Assembly: GCA_025917655.1 (NCBI GenBank)
Contig: CP084615.1
Location: 930,001-994,000, forward strand
Length of the DNA: 64,000 bases
Origin: Chlorella sorokiniana
Taxonomy: Eukaryota; Chlorophyta; Trebouxiophyceae; Chlorellales; Chlorellaceae
Direction of reading: 5' to 3'
Below are positions 24,850-36,330 of the stretch, piece by piece (the first letter of the stretch is position 1; each line of letters opens with the position of its first letter). Both the position numbers and the translations under genes were made by a program. The notes beneath the pieces are model-generated. The model was given only the letters and a program-made list of their open reading frames with translations, ran no database searches and was not told the DNA's origin.

Positions 24850-27800
24850 ATGAGTAGCAGCGGCTCTGCAGGCGGTGGAGGTGAGGCCGCCGCACCTGCT
24901 GGTCAGCCATGAGACTCGCAAACTCCTCAGGCTTGCTGACCACCACTCTGCCTGTGTATGCAGGCGGCAGCCGCGCTATCATCTGGTTCCGCGGCACCGA
25001 CCTGCGCCTGCACGACAACCCGGTGGTGCACGAGGCTGCGCTGCGCGTGGCGGCGGGCCAGGTGGCGGAGGTGCTGCCCGTCTTCTGCTTCGACCCGCGC
25101 TTCTTCGCCGCCAGCGCGTGGGGCAGCCCCAAGACGGGCCCCTTCCGCGCACAGTTCCTGCTGGAAAGCGTGCGCGACCTCAAGGCGCAGCTGCGGGGTG
25201 TGGGCAGCGATCTGCTGGTGTGCCTGGGCAAGCCTGAGGAGGTAGGCATTGCCCAGGCAGGCAGGGGGCCACGGGTCTGGCTGGCCAGCCAGCGCTCCCG
25301 ACAGGCAACAGCCTCTGCTGCAGCTTACCGGTGCAGCCCTCCACACAGCAGCCCGCCCCTCCAGCAAGCTCCAACCCTGCTGAGTGCGCTGCGCCGCGAT
25401 GTGCAGGTGCTGCCAGGGTTCCTGACGGAGCGGGGCAGCGGCGGGCGCACCGTGGTGCTGGCTCAGAGCGAGGTGACCAGCGAGGAGACTGCCATAGAGC
25501 GCCGGGTGAAGGCGGCGGTGGGCGGTGCGGGCGGCAAGATGGAGTTGCGGTGGGGCAGCACTCTCTTCCACATTGATGACCTGCCCTTTAGGTGGGCCCA
25601 GCTGTGAGGAGGGCGGGCGGGCGCTGCACGCGCCAGGGCGCAGCTTTTGCTTGCCCGTGTGCCGCAATGGATGCGCATCTTTCGAGTTGCTTTCGGTCTG
25701 GGTGCCCAGCTGGCAGATGTGGGGGCGTGTGCTGAGCGGCGGCGGCGGCTGCCTGCCCACGATGTGCCCGCAGCGAGGATCTGAAGGACATGCCCGACGT
25801 CTTCACACCCTTCAAGCAGAAGGTGCGGGAACGGCCCTGCTTCCGCTTCAGAACATCTGCTGTGGCAGCACCGGAAGCGGTGTTGCTGCTGTGGTTGCGA
25901 CTGTGCTGACCCATGCCAATTCACGGCCTAGCCAGCCTCCCCTGACCATCCGGTCCACCAACCTCTTGCGCCCTCACCCCACCTCGGCTCGCAGTGCGAG
26001 AACCGCTGCAGCGTGCGCAAGCGTTTACCCCCGCCCCGTGCCGGCACGCTGCCGCTGCCCGCTGGTCTGGACGCGGCGGCTCTGGCTTTTGAGCCGCAGG
26101 CTGTGGACGAATTGAACGGCGTGTTGGCGCCCGGGCAGCCGCCGCTCGCTACGCCGCCCAAGGACCCCGGGTGCGATGCTTGGACGCCAGCACAGGGCTG
26201 GCTGGCCGCCATAGTGTCACAGCACAGTCCTTTGTCGCTCTGCTAGGCCCACGGCATGCTTCTCCTGCCCAAACCTCAAAATCTCCCGACTCACCCCTCT
26301 CAGGCGGTGCTGGACTTCAAGGGTGGCGAGAGCGCAGCCCTGGCCCGCCTCAAGTACTACCTGTGGGACTCAAACCTCATCGCCACCTACTTTGACACGC
26401 GCAACGGCATGCTGGGTGAGCTGGCAACACAGCGGGGGAGGGAGGAACAAGGGATGCCTGAGCGTGCAGCTGCCGGTGGTTGACCAGCTCTTCGTGCGCC
26501 AAATATTGTTTCACACAGGTGCACGCCCCCACACCGTCACACTGATCCATGCACTAAACCTCCCGCAGGCGGCGACTATTCCACCAAGTTTGCCCCCTGG
26601 CTGGCACACGGCTGCCTGTCCCCTCGCACCGTGTACCACGAAATCCAGCGGTACGAGAAACAGACGGGCACAGCCAACAAGAGCACGTACTGGGTCATCT
26701 TCGAGCTCATCTGGCGTGACTTCTTCAGGTGGGCTGCAGGCTGGCCACTGCCGTGGCTGCAGGTTTTGCAGCAGGGATTGGTGGAGTGAGAGCCGATGGC
26801 AAGGCGCCATGGTGGGGCCGCGTCTGAAGCGGTGTTCCGACCATGATTGGTTGGTTGCCTGTGCAGGTTTTTCGCTTTGAAGCACGGCAACAAGATCTTC
26901 TTCGAAGGGGGCACCACCGACCAGGCAGGCGTTGCCCTGCCCGCTGGGGTGGTTTGACTGCCCAACAGCGCGGCTGGTACATCCCACCCACAGCCGCGAC
27001 CCGGCAAAGCCTGCTGTTTACTCCTGTTCCCTGCCCCCTTCCCGCCTTGCAGGTGTTCCCCTGGTCCAACGACGCCGAGGCCTTCCAGCGCTGGAAGGAC
27101 GGCACCACGGGCTGGCCCCTGGTGGATGCAAACATGCGGGAGCTGAAGGCCACGGGTGCGTGGTGATGCGCAGCCCCAGGTGCCGTGCATGCGGCAACCT
27201 GGCCATCCTGCTGCTCTCACCCTCCCCCACACCTCTGCTGCTGCCGAACCATGTCTCCCGCTCCCCCGACCAGTAACTCCTCTTCCTTCCTCCTCCTCCC
27301 ACCGCCCAGGCTTCATGTCAAACCGCGGCCGCCAGAATGTGGCCTCCTTCCTGGCCCTTGACCAGGGCATCGACTGGCGCAAGGGCGCCGACTGGTTTGA
27401 GCACCTGCTGCTGGACTACGACGTGTGCAGGTGTGTGGGGGGGGGTGGGGGAGCGGTGCGTGGGTGTGTGCCTGCTTGGGCGAGCGGGTGTATGGTTTTA
27501 TCGGTGGGGCGAGACGCTCTCCGATGCTGAGGACTGGTTTGTGCCCATGGTTTTGTGTGTGGTTCTGGTGCAAGGCGCATCACAAGTGCCTGCTGCCTCC
27601 CTTGCCTTTGCAGCAACTGGGGCAACTGGGTTGCCGCTGCGGGCCTGACGGGGGCCGCGTCAACAAGTTCAACATCACCAAGCAGAGCAACGTGAGCGGA
27701 CACGGGGGAGCCGCCCAACCCCCAGCAGCGCCACGGCCCCGGCTTATTGCCAAAGAGGCTCAGCCCTGCTACCTTGTACAGACGGCCCGCTGCCGGTGGT

Positions 27801-28395
27801 GCCCCATCCAGCTGGCATCCGCTCCGCAGCGTGTGCTTGCAACGACACGCGCTTCTTTGGTGTCTGAACCTTTCTCAGTCAAGCTGCCGACACGCCCCTC
27901 GTCCTCCCCCACCCACCCCACAACAGGATTACGACCCCCAGGGCGACTACATCCGCACCTGGGTGCCGGAGCTGAAGGGTGTGCCCGCCCGGCGCATCCA
28001 CGAGCCCTGGCTGATGAGCCGCGAGGAGCAGGCGGCGGCGGGGGTGCAGATCGGCCGTGACTACCCCAACCCGCTGAAGAGCAGCTGGAAGGGTGAGGGC
28101 CAGCAGTGGGCGGGGGGGGCAGACGCAGGCGGGGTGGCGTGCACCAGCGGGGCTGGTAACACTGGGTGTGGTCTAAAGCAGGGGAGCTGGAGTTGTGCGT
28201 CGAAAACGCGTCGTAAGCCCTTCTTGCCCTGCAGGGTATGGTGGCGGCGGCGGCAGCAGCAGCAGCGGCAGTTACCGCCCCAGCGGAGGGCGCGGAGGTA
28301 GCGGGGGCCGTGGCCGTGGGGGCGGTGGCCGCGGCGGCGGCAGCGGGCGGGGCCGTTCGTTCCGGCCGCGCAGCGCTTTTGAGCAGTATGGCTGA
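24850..28395 (+). CDS. CRY-DASH: DASH-type cryptochrome/photolyase with RGG-rich C-terminal tail
   Basis: CRY-DASH proteins bind FAD and an antenna pterin; they repair cyclobutane dimers in single-stranded DNA and some act as blue-light regulators. Exon 1 (24850-24880, [10 protein letters not shown]) splices at 24964 to [20 protein letters not shown], the Rossmann-like photolyase domain. FAD-domain blocks follow: [20 protein letters not shown] (about 26350), [19 protein letters not shown] (about 26600), [34 protein letters not shown] and [17 protein letters not shown] (about 27340), then [20 protein letters not shown] and [16 protein letters not shown]. The tail after KSSWKG (exon from about 28235) is GYGGGGG followed by RGG/GRG repeats, ending SRSAFEQYG-like at TGA 28393-28395. 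Reading GGRVNKFN needs one added G in the run 27651-27654. An alternative in-frame ATG at 24909 lies inside intron 1. Confidence 0.94.
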
Positions 28396-28624
28396 GCTCC
28401 TCTGCCCGGCTTCCGGCATGCATCATTTCTTTTCTTTCTCACGTGAAGCATCTCTACAGTGCCATCCATTCCCTCTGTGCAAACTTCCGCCTCCTTTCAT
28501 TCATCCACCGATCCTCTCAGACCTCCTTCAGACAGTCTAAACTGAAATACATGCTGCTACATGCAACTTTATGCCGACAGAAGCAGGACATGTGGACTGG
28601 CAGGGGACCTGCGCGCTCATCCAG

Positions 28625-30615
28625 CTATCTCAACTTCCTGCTGAGCGCTGCCGCCCCTGCTGCCACGCCCGCCGCCCCAGGACCTCGCCGCGCTGTGTCT
28701 GCCGCCGCTGCTGGCAGGGGCACCGCCAGGAACGGCAGCAGCACCTCTTGCGTGAACCAGGCCAGGCTGAACTGCATGTGGGGCCCCGGGCGTGCAGCAG
28801 CAGCAGGCGCCCGCCCTCGTCCAGCGCCCGCAGCCCCAGCCAGTCTTCGGTGTACATGGGCTGCTCGCGCAGCGCCAGCAGGCGGCTGCCGTTATAAAAT
28901 CCAAAGTGAGCCGACTCCTTGGGCACCACTACGGCGGCAGGCAGAAGCAGGGGCGCAGTGTGAGCGCGGCACAAAGACAGCTGTGGTGTTGGAGCCCGGC
29001 CTGTGAGGTGCCCTGCCTGCCTGCCTTGGCCGAGTGCGTGCACGGCCTCCCCACCCCCTTCCCCCAGGCACCCACCCATTTGGTCATCATCAAACTGGAA
29101 GAGCACCAGGCGGTGCAGCGAGGCAAGGTTGTCGCGGTAGGTGGCCCGCCGCCGCGCCGCCACCTCGTTGTTGATGTCGGCCAGGAACCGGGAGCGCTGC
29201 AGGTAGCTGTCCAGGGCGTACGGATCCTGCGGTACAAAACAGAAGGGAGCAGTACAGAGGGAGCACCCAGTTGTGGCAAGCGAGCGTGGTGGGCTCTTGA
29301 GGGTCGGGCGCCGCAATGGGAACACAAAGCACGGAGCAGCGCTTTGTGTTGGGGCCAGCCGAGCAGCGGCTGCGTGACTGCGGCCTGCAGCTGCCAGGCA
29401 GCTGCCAGCTGCACCTTGAAGTACTGTGCCTGCACCACGTGGCCCTGCATAAACCAGTTGTAGGCGCCCTGGGCCAGCAGCTTCTGCAGTAAGGGGGCCA
29501 GGAGGGGGCGGCAGCCCAGCATGATGAGGCACCTCAGCTTGACACGTTTGCTGCTGGCTCTCACCCTTGCCAAACGTCGATTGATTTAATGACATACAAA
29601 CAAGCAGGGGCGCGCATCCAGGTGCATGCAGGCGCTCGAGCATGCACGCGCCTGCATGACGCGGCAGTAGAGGCTGGGCGTTGAGTTGGCGGCGGCCCCG
29701 GGCTGCCAGCAGCCGGGCAGGTCCATCACCCCTTGGTGCTGCAGGCAGGGGTGGTGGATGCGGGTCACAGCCCAGGCCTGCTTCAGTGGGAAGATGCGGG
29801 GCTGCTGGCGGGCACCATGCCGTGCCACTGGCCAGGTCATGCGACGCACCTGGGCGCCCAACGTGACCAGCGTGTGCATGGGGGCCCAAGTGCTGGCAGC
29901 GCTGCGCCACCGCCCGCAGGAACTGGCCGCCCTGCGAGAAGCCCACGCCCATGTAGCCGTCCCGCAGCTGCGGCAGGCCCATCAGCTGGTCGCACACGGC
30001 AGCCACCTGCACAGCGAGGTGCACATGGAATGGGACGGGGCAGCGCCCAAGAGAACCGCAAGCAGTGATGTTTGCCGCAGCAGCAGCCCCTCAGTGCAGC
30101 GCAGGGCGCGAGTCGGTATGCATGGATACTTAAAGCGCGCAGAACCAGCTCAGGCCTGCCTGTTCATTCACGTCACCAAAGTAGGAGTGCAGCACATCCG
30201 CCACCTCGCTGCTGCCTGTAGAAATGGAGATGGAGAAAACAAACACGCCCGGCAGCGCCGCGCGGATTGCATCCGCAACTGCTCCCATGCTGTACTCGCT
30301 ACAGCATGAGTCACCCATGCCTGCAGGGGGCGCCATTAGAATTGTGCGGTGGAGGTGTCCAGTCGGGGTGCCGCCCAGGGCGGCAAGAGCTGGGGCGGCG
30401 TGAGAGCGGAGCGCCAAACTCTCGGCTTATGAGGCAGCGGGGCGACGCGAATCAAGGGTGCAAAACATTTTACCATGCCACATAACGATGGGGAGATACT
30501 GAGACTGCGCAAAGCCCCCGAGCTTGAGTGGGGTGCCTCTGCCGGCCACTCCCGTTAACTGCAAGACGGATAGTAAGCCGCATAGCACTGTTAGCGGCCC
30601 AGAAGGCCGTCGCAT
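28625..30615 (-). CDS. PPT1: Palmitoyl-protein thioesterase 1 (lysosomal/vacuolar lipid-modified protein turnover)
   Basis: PPT1 removes fatty acyl groups from cysteines of proteins during degradation in the lysosome or vacuole. The start at 30615 opens MRRPSGPLTVLCGLLSVLQL, a clear secretory signal peptide, followed by LPIVMWHG. The next exon gives GMGDSC, the oxyanion-hole region. The nucleophile motif GVGFSQGGQFLRAVAQRC is at about 29.95 kb, with HQGVMDLPGC after it. The Asp region is YALDSYLQRSRFLADIN (about 29.2 kb). Next comes ESAHFGFYNGSRLLALREQ and, near the end, HMQFSLAWFTQEVLLPFL with the catalytic His. That last block is one frame off from LLLLHARGP: one added base in the G4 run (plus strand 28780-28783) joins them and gives a stop at 28627-28625. 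Without it the frame stops at 28630 and the catalytic His is lost. It converges with CRY-DASH. Confidence 0.9.
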
Positions 30616-30995
30616 GTCGAAGGCTGCTAGGGTCTTGCGAGGATGTGGGGATGGAACCTGGGCTTTGCGAGGGCAACACGCGTGAAAAGGAGCCTGATAC
30701 GACCTTAGTGCCTTTTGAGAACTTTAGCTCGATATGTGTGAATCCACCCCTTCTATAGGGGTGGTAGCGGCGCACACCATGCTGACGTTGTACTAGCAAA
30801 GATCTCCAGCCATTTGCCGCTGCCTGTGTGCTTGATTGGGTTGTTTGTTAAGCTGTCAGAATGCGGAGTCCAAGCACTGGGTAGGCAGTGAGGTGTGGCA
30901 ATTGCGAGCAGTTCAGCAGAAGGAAGCATCAAAAAGATCAGCAGGGTGCTGGCTAGATCTAGAATGCGCCAGCCCTTTCCAGCATATTGACCTGA
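30616..30995. other. Spacer between PPT1 start and AP2S1 stop, with a short hairpin
   Basis: This 380 bp holds the PPT1 promoter and the AP2S1 3' UTR (both genes on the minus strand). A perfect 7-base inverted repeat, CCACCCC at 30744-30750 and GGGGTGG at 30758-30764, encloses a 7-base loop. It could be a regulatory site or an RNA hairpin in a PPT1 upstream transcript. Otherwise nothing recognisable. Confidence 0.35.
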
Positions 30996-32015
30996 CTACG
31001 TTTCCAACGTATCCAGCTCCTTGAGCCGCTCCAAGATGACCTGCAGCATCGCACTCGAGGCATGTGCAGCGACTTCTTGGACACCCCTTCCGCACAACCC
31101 CAGCGGGTGAAGAAGGCTGGCCGTCCTGCACCGCGCAGGGGTTGTCTCGCCCATGTGGACTCTTGTTTGCCTTGCCCACCTTTTTGCTCGTCTCCTGGAT
31201 CTCTCCTCCAATGATGAACTCATCCAGGATGCAGTACACCTTGTGGAAGCCAAACACCAGGTCCAGCTCACACACATTGCCAAAGTAGTGGTCAAGGATC
31301 TGGGGGACAAGGGCAGGTGGTAAGATTGGTGCTGCAAGGGCTCAGCATGATTATCCCTAGGCATCAGCCGCAACATGCTTTGCTGCTGTCGCACAACAGG
31401 CCACCCTCAGAAGCCGTGCTGCCCACCTCTACAAACAGGTGGATGGTCTCCAGGTACAGCAGCTCGTTGTCGGTTACATCCACGCAGAAGAGGAAGTACA
31501 GGCCGGCATAACGGCGGTACACCAGCTTGTACGTCTTGTACTGCAGGCAGGCAGAGCACCGGGAGTGGTGGCAACCACACCGCACCCTCAACGTCAGCGA
31601 GAGGCACTTCCCGTCGGCTCAATACGTTCATGCCTGCAGGATGCTGCCATAGGTAACAGCACGGAGGCTGCCTCACCTCCAAGAAATTGGTGAACTTGGC
31701 GTCGCGGTTCACGATCAGTCGGTAGACCTCATCCTCGGTGCGCTTCTTGTCGTCATCCGACAGCGGCATGTAATACTTGGCTAGCCGCGTCTTGCCTGCC
31801 CGGTTCTGGAGCAGAAAGAAGCGTATCACTGTGGAAGAAGGCAGGGGATGGGAGGGCAGAAAGGGGCGGCAGCTGGGTCGGCGGCGGTCGGCCACGCGGC
31901 GGCGAGGGCTATGTTTGGCACGGGGCCCGCGCAGCAGTCCAGAGGGGTCAGTTCAAGCGCTAATGCGTGCAACAACAGCGACGGCAGGGTGCAGCACGCG
32001 CGGATGGTGCGCACT
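30996..32015 (-). CDS. AP2S1: AP-2 adaptor complex sigma subunit (clathrin endocytosis)
   Basis: This is the small sigma chain of the AP-2 clathrin adaptor at the plasma membrane. The protein reads [97 protein letters not shown] and [20 protein letters not shown], then [13 protein letters not shown] with TAG at 30998-30996. This is the full family length and unambiguous. The exon starting at 31828 begins TG ATA CGC directly after a CAG acceptor, so the A of the start codon must come from an upstream exon. AAAAA|GTGCGC with its last A at 32015 fits, giving a start codon split by a 186-base intron. The unspliced alternative (ATG at 31895) would add about two dozen residues, which this family never has. 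Confidence 0.92.
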
Positions 32016-33114
32016 TTTTGCCGGCTGCCAGGCCGGGCCGCGGCCAATGTGCTCCTCCTGCTAGTAACAACCAGTCGGTGTGTTAGCTGCTGCTGTGCGA
32101 CGGGAGAACAGCAGTCAAAGGTGGTGGTGATCGACGAGCTGGAGGCACAAGCTGATGCTACCAGAGGCGGAAAAGTCAGGCCAAGATGATCAGTTGTGAC
32201 AACCAGCATGGTACACGCACGGGCAGGCATAGGGCAGTGCAGCGACAGGCGGGCAAGAGTGACGCCACCGGGCGTCTGTGCTGTGTGAGGTGGCTTGGCT
32301 GTGGTGCTGTACTATGATTAAGAAGTGCATCAGGGTGAGCGTGAAAGGGCGAAACTGCATGTTCAGCCATATCTGGCAACACTATCCAGGATGCGCGGCC
32401 CGGCTGCTGCCACCCTGCCATCAAGCTGCCTGGCGGCGCACACCCGCTGGACGCAAACGCTGTTTACAAAATTGGTCCATAACGCATGTACACAATGATT
32501 GGGGACGGAGTCTGCACATTCACAGCAATAAGTTATAGCACATGAAGAGGTTCTCTGCACTATGGGAACAGGTTGGGGAAACACAGGTGCACCAGCACAA
32601 AGCTCAGGGAAGCTTGGGGACGTTCCAACATGTTTCAACGTGCTGACAGCAACATATACTGCAGCGTGTAGCCTGTTGCAGCAAGGTGCCGCAATGAAAG
32701 GAGCGTCAAATCTTTGGCTGATGTGGCAGCGACAAAGACCCAGGGAGCGTGGAACTCTAAACCAGCTCTAATCATTGCCGGTGGAAATGGCGAGCTCGCC
32801 AGTCACAAGGGTGGAAAGGGCGTGCTAGCCAGATGAAGCAAGGGGAGGGGGTGGCACGGGGCAAAAGAGACTGGAGCCTGGAAAAAACGTGAATGCATCC
32901 ACAGAGCTTGAAATGGCGGCAGCGCTGCCAATAGCTGGGGAAAAGGGCGGTGCGAGGCAGCATGCAGGACAAAGGTCTCGTGTGCGTTCATTCAAAGGCC
33001 CCGACCGTTGCGCCAGCCTGGGCCAGACAACTTGAGGGATAGGCGCTACATGATGGCTTGTAGGTGATAGAGTCAGACTCTGTGCATGAATGACTGTTCT
33101 GCCCTTTGTGGGCT
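32016..33114. other. Spacer upstream of AP2S1, mostly inside tandem-duplication copy A
   Basis: This 1.1 kb lies between the stop of AP2-factor copy 1 and the AP2S1 5' exon. From about 32025 rightwards it is clearly homologous to 36798-37935, including TGTTAGCTGCTGCTGTGCGA, CAAGCTGCCTGGC and CGCACACCCGCTGGACGCAA. No coding sequence is convincing. It must contain the AP2S1 promoter and the 3' UTR of the AP2-factor gene. Confidence 0.5.
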
Positions 33115-36100
33115 TCAGCCTGGGAAGCTGCCTGAGTGAGGGTACAGGGCAAAAGGGCTGAGACCAATGTAGGAGGAGGTCTGGCGCTGCAGCAGCAGCT
33201 GCTGCTGATGCGGTGACAGGCCTGCCTGTTGCAGGGCTGCCGCCGAGGCGGCCAACACAGAGGCGATGGAGGTTGGCGGGGCGGGGCACTGGAACGCAGC
33301 GGCGTAGGCAGCTGCGGGGTTGATGAGGGGTGGCTGTGGCACCGCCGCTGCCGGCACAATGTTGATGAGCTGGCCAGAGCTGGATGGGCGCGTCGACACA
33401 ACTGTGCCCACGCCCGTACCGCTGTGGTGTGCAGCGCCGGGCGCGTAGGCTGCACTTGCGGTTTGGGTGCCGCCAGCGCTGAAGACGCTGCCTGCCGTGC
33501 TGCTGCTGGGAGGCTGCAGGGCGGCACGCGAGGCAAGCCAAGCCGCAGCAGCGGCAGACTGCGCGGATGCAGGCACCTGGCCAGAGGGCTGGGCGCTGGC
33601 TGCAGAGGGCGCTGCCGCGCTCAGCAGTGCCTCCACAATCCGAGCCGCAGCAGCCTCTGCGGAGGTGCCTGCCGCGCTGGCCTCTGCACACGGCGCCGGC
33701 TCGCGAGTGGGCTCTGCTGCACCAGGCTGCTGCTGGGGGCCTGCTTGACAGGCTCACCGTCCTGAAAGAGCATGGTGCCATTCACGTGCTCCATTGCATC
33801 CGCCCCAGTGGGCAGCACGGTGGCCTGAAACAGGTTGGACTTGGAGGATGGAGTTGAGTTGGCAGCAACCCAGGCACGTTTGAGCCATGCAAAGTGCGGC
33901 CACCATCACACGCTTGCCTTTGTGCACACCCCTGTCAAGCCGCTGCCACTCACAGGCTCCGGCTCCTCCAGCTGGCAGACCAGCGGCATCTCCAGCTCCA
34001 GCTCAGCCACATCCTCGATGCATGCCAGGCCGCAGGGCTCCCGGAAGCGGCACCTCCGCCCAACCGCACGGCCATGCTGCGCAGGCTGCCCGACCGCGCG
34101 GTGGCCAGCTGTGCGGCGCAGGCGGAGGCCCCCATGCTGGGGCAGGCGGCGCTGGCCTCGCCGCACGTCGGCTCCTCACCGCGCGGCTCCAGCTGCTGCT
34201 GATGGTGCAGCAGCAGCTGGCTGTAGTGCTCCTGCTCGCGCTGCAGCTGCTGTGCGGAAGCTGCGTGCTGGTAGTACAGCTCCAAGAGGTACTGCTCACG
34301 GTTCCGGTCGGCAGCAGCTGCTGCTGCGGCTGCAGTGGCCGCAGCAGGTGGGCTTGACGAGGGGATCGGGCCGCGCTGCCAGCGCATGCCCGCCACCTGC
34401 GCCCTGGCATCGCCCATTGGAGCAAAGCCGCCGGTGGTGGTGCCAGCCAGGGGCGTGACAGGGGCAGCAGAGTCGCCCTGCCTGGCGAAGGGCGTGGTGG
34501 GGGATGCTGGGGAGCCTGGTGATGCCCTGCCTGAGTGCCGCTTGGTGGGCGGCTCCTCACCCTCCTCCAGGCATGGCGGGCGGCGAGGGGCCACCTTGCC
34601 GCCAAACCGCTTGGGGGCAAGGCATGTGCAGCAGGCGAGGCGGTGCGAGGTGCAGCGTGGGGGCAGTGCGATCGCTTGCGTGCATGCCTGTGCCTGCAAC
34701 AGAAGAAGCGGGGGAGGCTGGGAGGTTCACTGAGAAGGCCGATCCGGGAATGGGCAGAGCTAGTTGCAAGCATTTGTGTGCAGAAGCTTGCTCATATACA
34801 GAGCCTCGCCTGTTGCCTTGCCCTCGCGACGGACGGCAATGGACAGCTTTGGGCGGGCGGCGGATGTTGCCTCTTTGGCGCCAGCCCCCACTCCCGGTGC
34901 GTTGGTCTGGCGGCGCGCTGGGCGCGCAGTGGGCGGCTTGCGTGCGCCAGCTCCGGCTGCTGCCAGGCGCTTGCTGGTCTGGCTCTTGGAGTAGTTGCGC
35001 AGGGCCGTGATTACGTCCTCCTGCGAAGGGTGGGTGTCAGGAGGGGCTCTTATCACACCTTTTGGGGGACTGATGCCGGCCAGACAGCGGTGCTGTGGCT
35101 AGCGAGAAGTTGAAGAGGCACGCGGAGGAATGCAGCGCCGGGTCAGGCTGGGCCTGCGGGACAGGCTCCTGCGCTGCCGCCCATCTCAACCCCATGCACG
35201 CCCACCCTGCTGAGCTGGCCCAGCAGGGGCAGCAGGTCGGCGTAGGTTGAGCGCGGGAAGTTGAGCACCTCGCCCTCGGTGCCGCCCTTGCAGCGCAGGG
35301 CCATGATGTCTGCAGCGGGTGGGTTGGAGGCGATGGTTTGGGGATGTGTTGAATGCAATGGCTGGAGGGTTGAGAAAGATCATGCAACGGTGCTGCGCTG
35401 GCAGGATGCACGCCGCCCATAGCATATGACGCATTTGGCCGGCATGCAGGGAAGCCAGTCCAGTGCAATGCAGGCGCAAGGCGCAGAACGGGAAGGTGTA
35501 CGGATGCAGGCGGCTCACCATGCGCCTTGGCGGCCAAGGCCTCGCTGTCAAAGCCGCCCAGGTAAAGCTGCTTCTTGCACTCCCAAATGTGGCTCTCAAA
35601 CCTACACAATGGACAGGGCGCCGGGAAGGAGCAAGTGAGATGGGCCTGCTGAAAGGTTTGCATGAAGCTGAAGGACAGCGGATTGCCAGCCAGCCATTGC
35701 CAGCCTGCACACCTCTGTGTACGCTTGTGGCGCGTGACGCCATGCAGGCGCAGCTTGCCCGTACCGTAGCGACCAGCCTTGCCGGTGGGTGATACCGGCA
35801 GTGCGTCATCTCCTGCGGTGCAAGGCAGGACAGGGAGATGCAGACGTTGCACAGCAGGCAAAGAGCAGGTCAGCTGCTGGTTGAATCTAAGTAGAAGCCG
35901 TATATGTCGCTGCTCGCCACCCAGCTCCCACCTGTTGCGGCATCAAAGTGTGCCTCGAGTGCCACTGCAAACCTCTGACGGGAGGAGCCCTGGCAGGCAG
36001 TTGGGGTGGCAGACTCGCTGGCAGCGCTGATTTCAGGTTCGCTGTCTTGCAGCGCCGCCGGGCTGCGCAGGCAATGAGCAGGCTCAGCAGCATCCACCCT

Positions 36101-36330
36101 CCCGTCAGCGGCGCTGCCCGACTGTGTATGGGCAGGGCCCACTCTGCATTTGGGCCTGGAATTGCCAGACATCGCGCCAAGCGCCTTTCGCGCTCTGGCA
36201 GGCACCGCTAGCCCAAAAGCGCTGGGTTTGGGGGAATGTTCACAGCAAGCCAATGCCTAATGAGCAAAGCACAGAGCTCCTGCCTTTGAGCAAAACAAAA
36301 GGCCGACACAGTAGGGTTTACGGGGGAAAG
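32025..36330. repeat. Direct tandem duplication, copy A (about 4.3 kb)
   Basis: This segment aligns collinearly with 36798-41217. The left edge matches at CTGCCAGGCCGGGCCGCGGCCA against CTGCCAGACCGGGCTGCGGCCA. The right edge fades after AGCTCCTGCCT...AGGGTTTACG against AGGGTTAACG. It carries the whole AP2-domain gene copy 1 and about 1 kb of 3' flank. No terminal inverted repeats or transposase are present, so this is an ordinary segmental duplication. Confidence 0.85.
33115..36172 (-). CDS. AP2/ANT-like single-AP2-domain transcription factor, copy 1
   Basis: A sequence-specific nuclear factor of the AP2 family is likely. The start at 36172 (MSGNSRPKCRVGPAHTQS) is the Met shared with copy 2; the in-frame Met at 36253 is not conserved. 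The AP2 domain is split over four exons: GRYGTGKLRLHGVTRHKRTQ; RFESHIWECKKQLYLGGFD then SEALAAKAH; DIMALRCKGGTEGEVLNFP then STYADLLPLLGQLS; and EDVITALRNYSKSQTSKRL (about 35.8 to 34.95 kb). VTRHKRT and the EDVITALRNYSKS linker resemble the first repeat of AINTEGUMENTA-type proteins. The C-terminal half is Ala/Gln/Pro-rich with a coiled-coil-like stretch (NREQYLLELYYQHAASAQQL) and ends SYIGLSPFALYPHSGSFPG. Relative to copy 2 it lacks one base at about 34040-34044 and one G in the run 33735-33739, so the raw frame is broken twice. Confidence 0.75.

Noticed and set aside
31826-32230. 134-codon minus-strand open frame reading into AP2S1 upstream DNA
   Set aside because: It overlaps the AP2S1 intron and duplicated non-coding DNA; the similar frame in copy B has stops and a different frame context.
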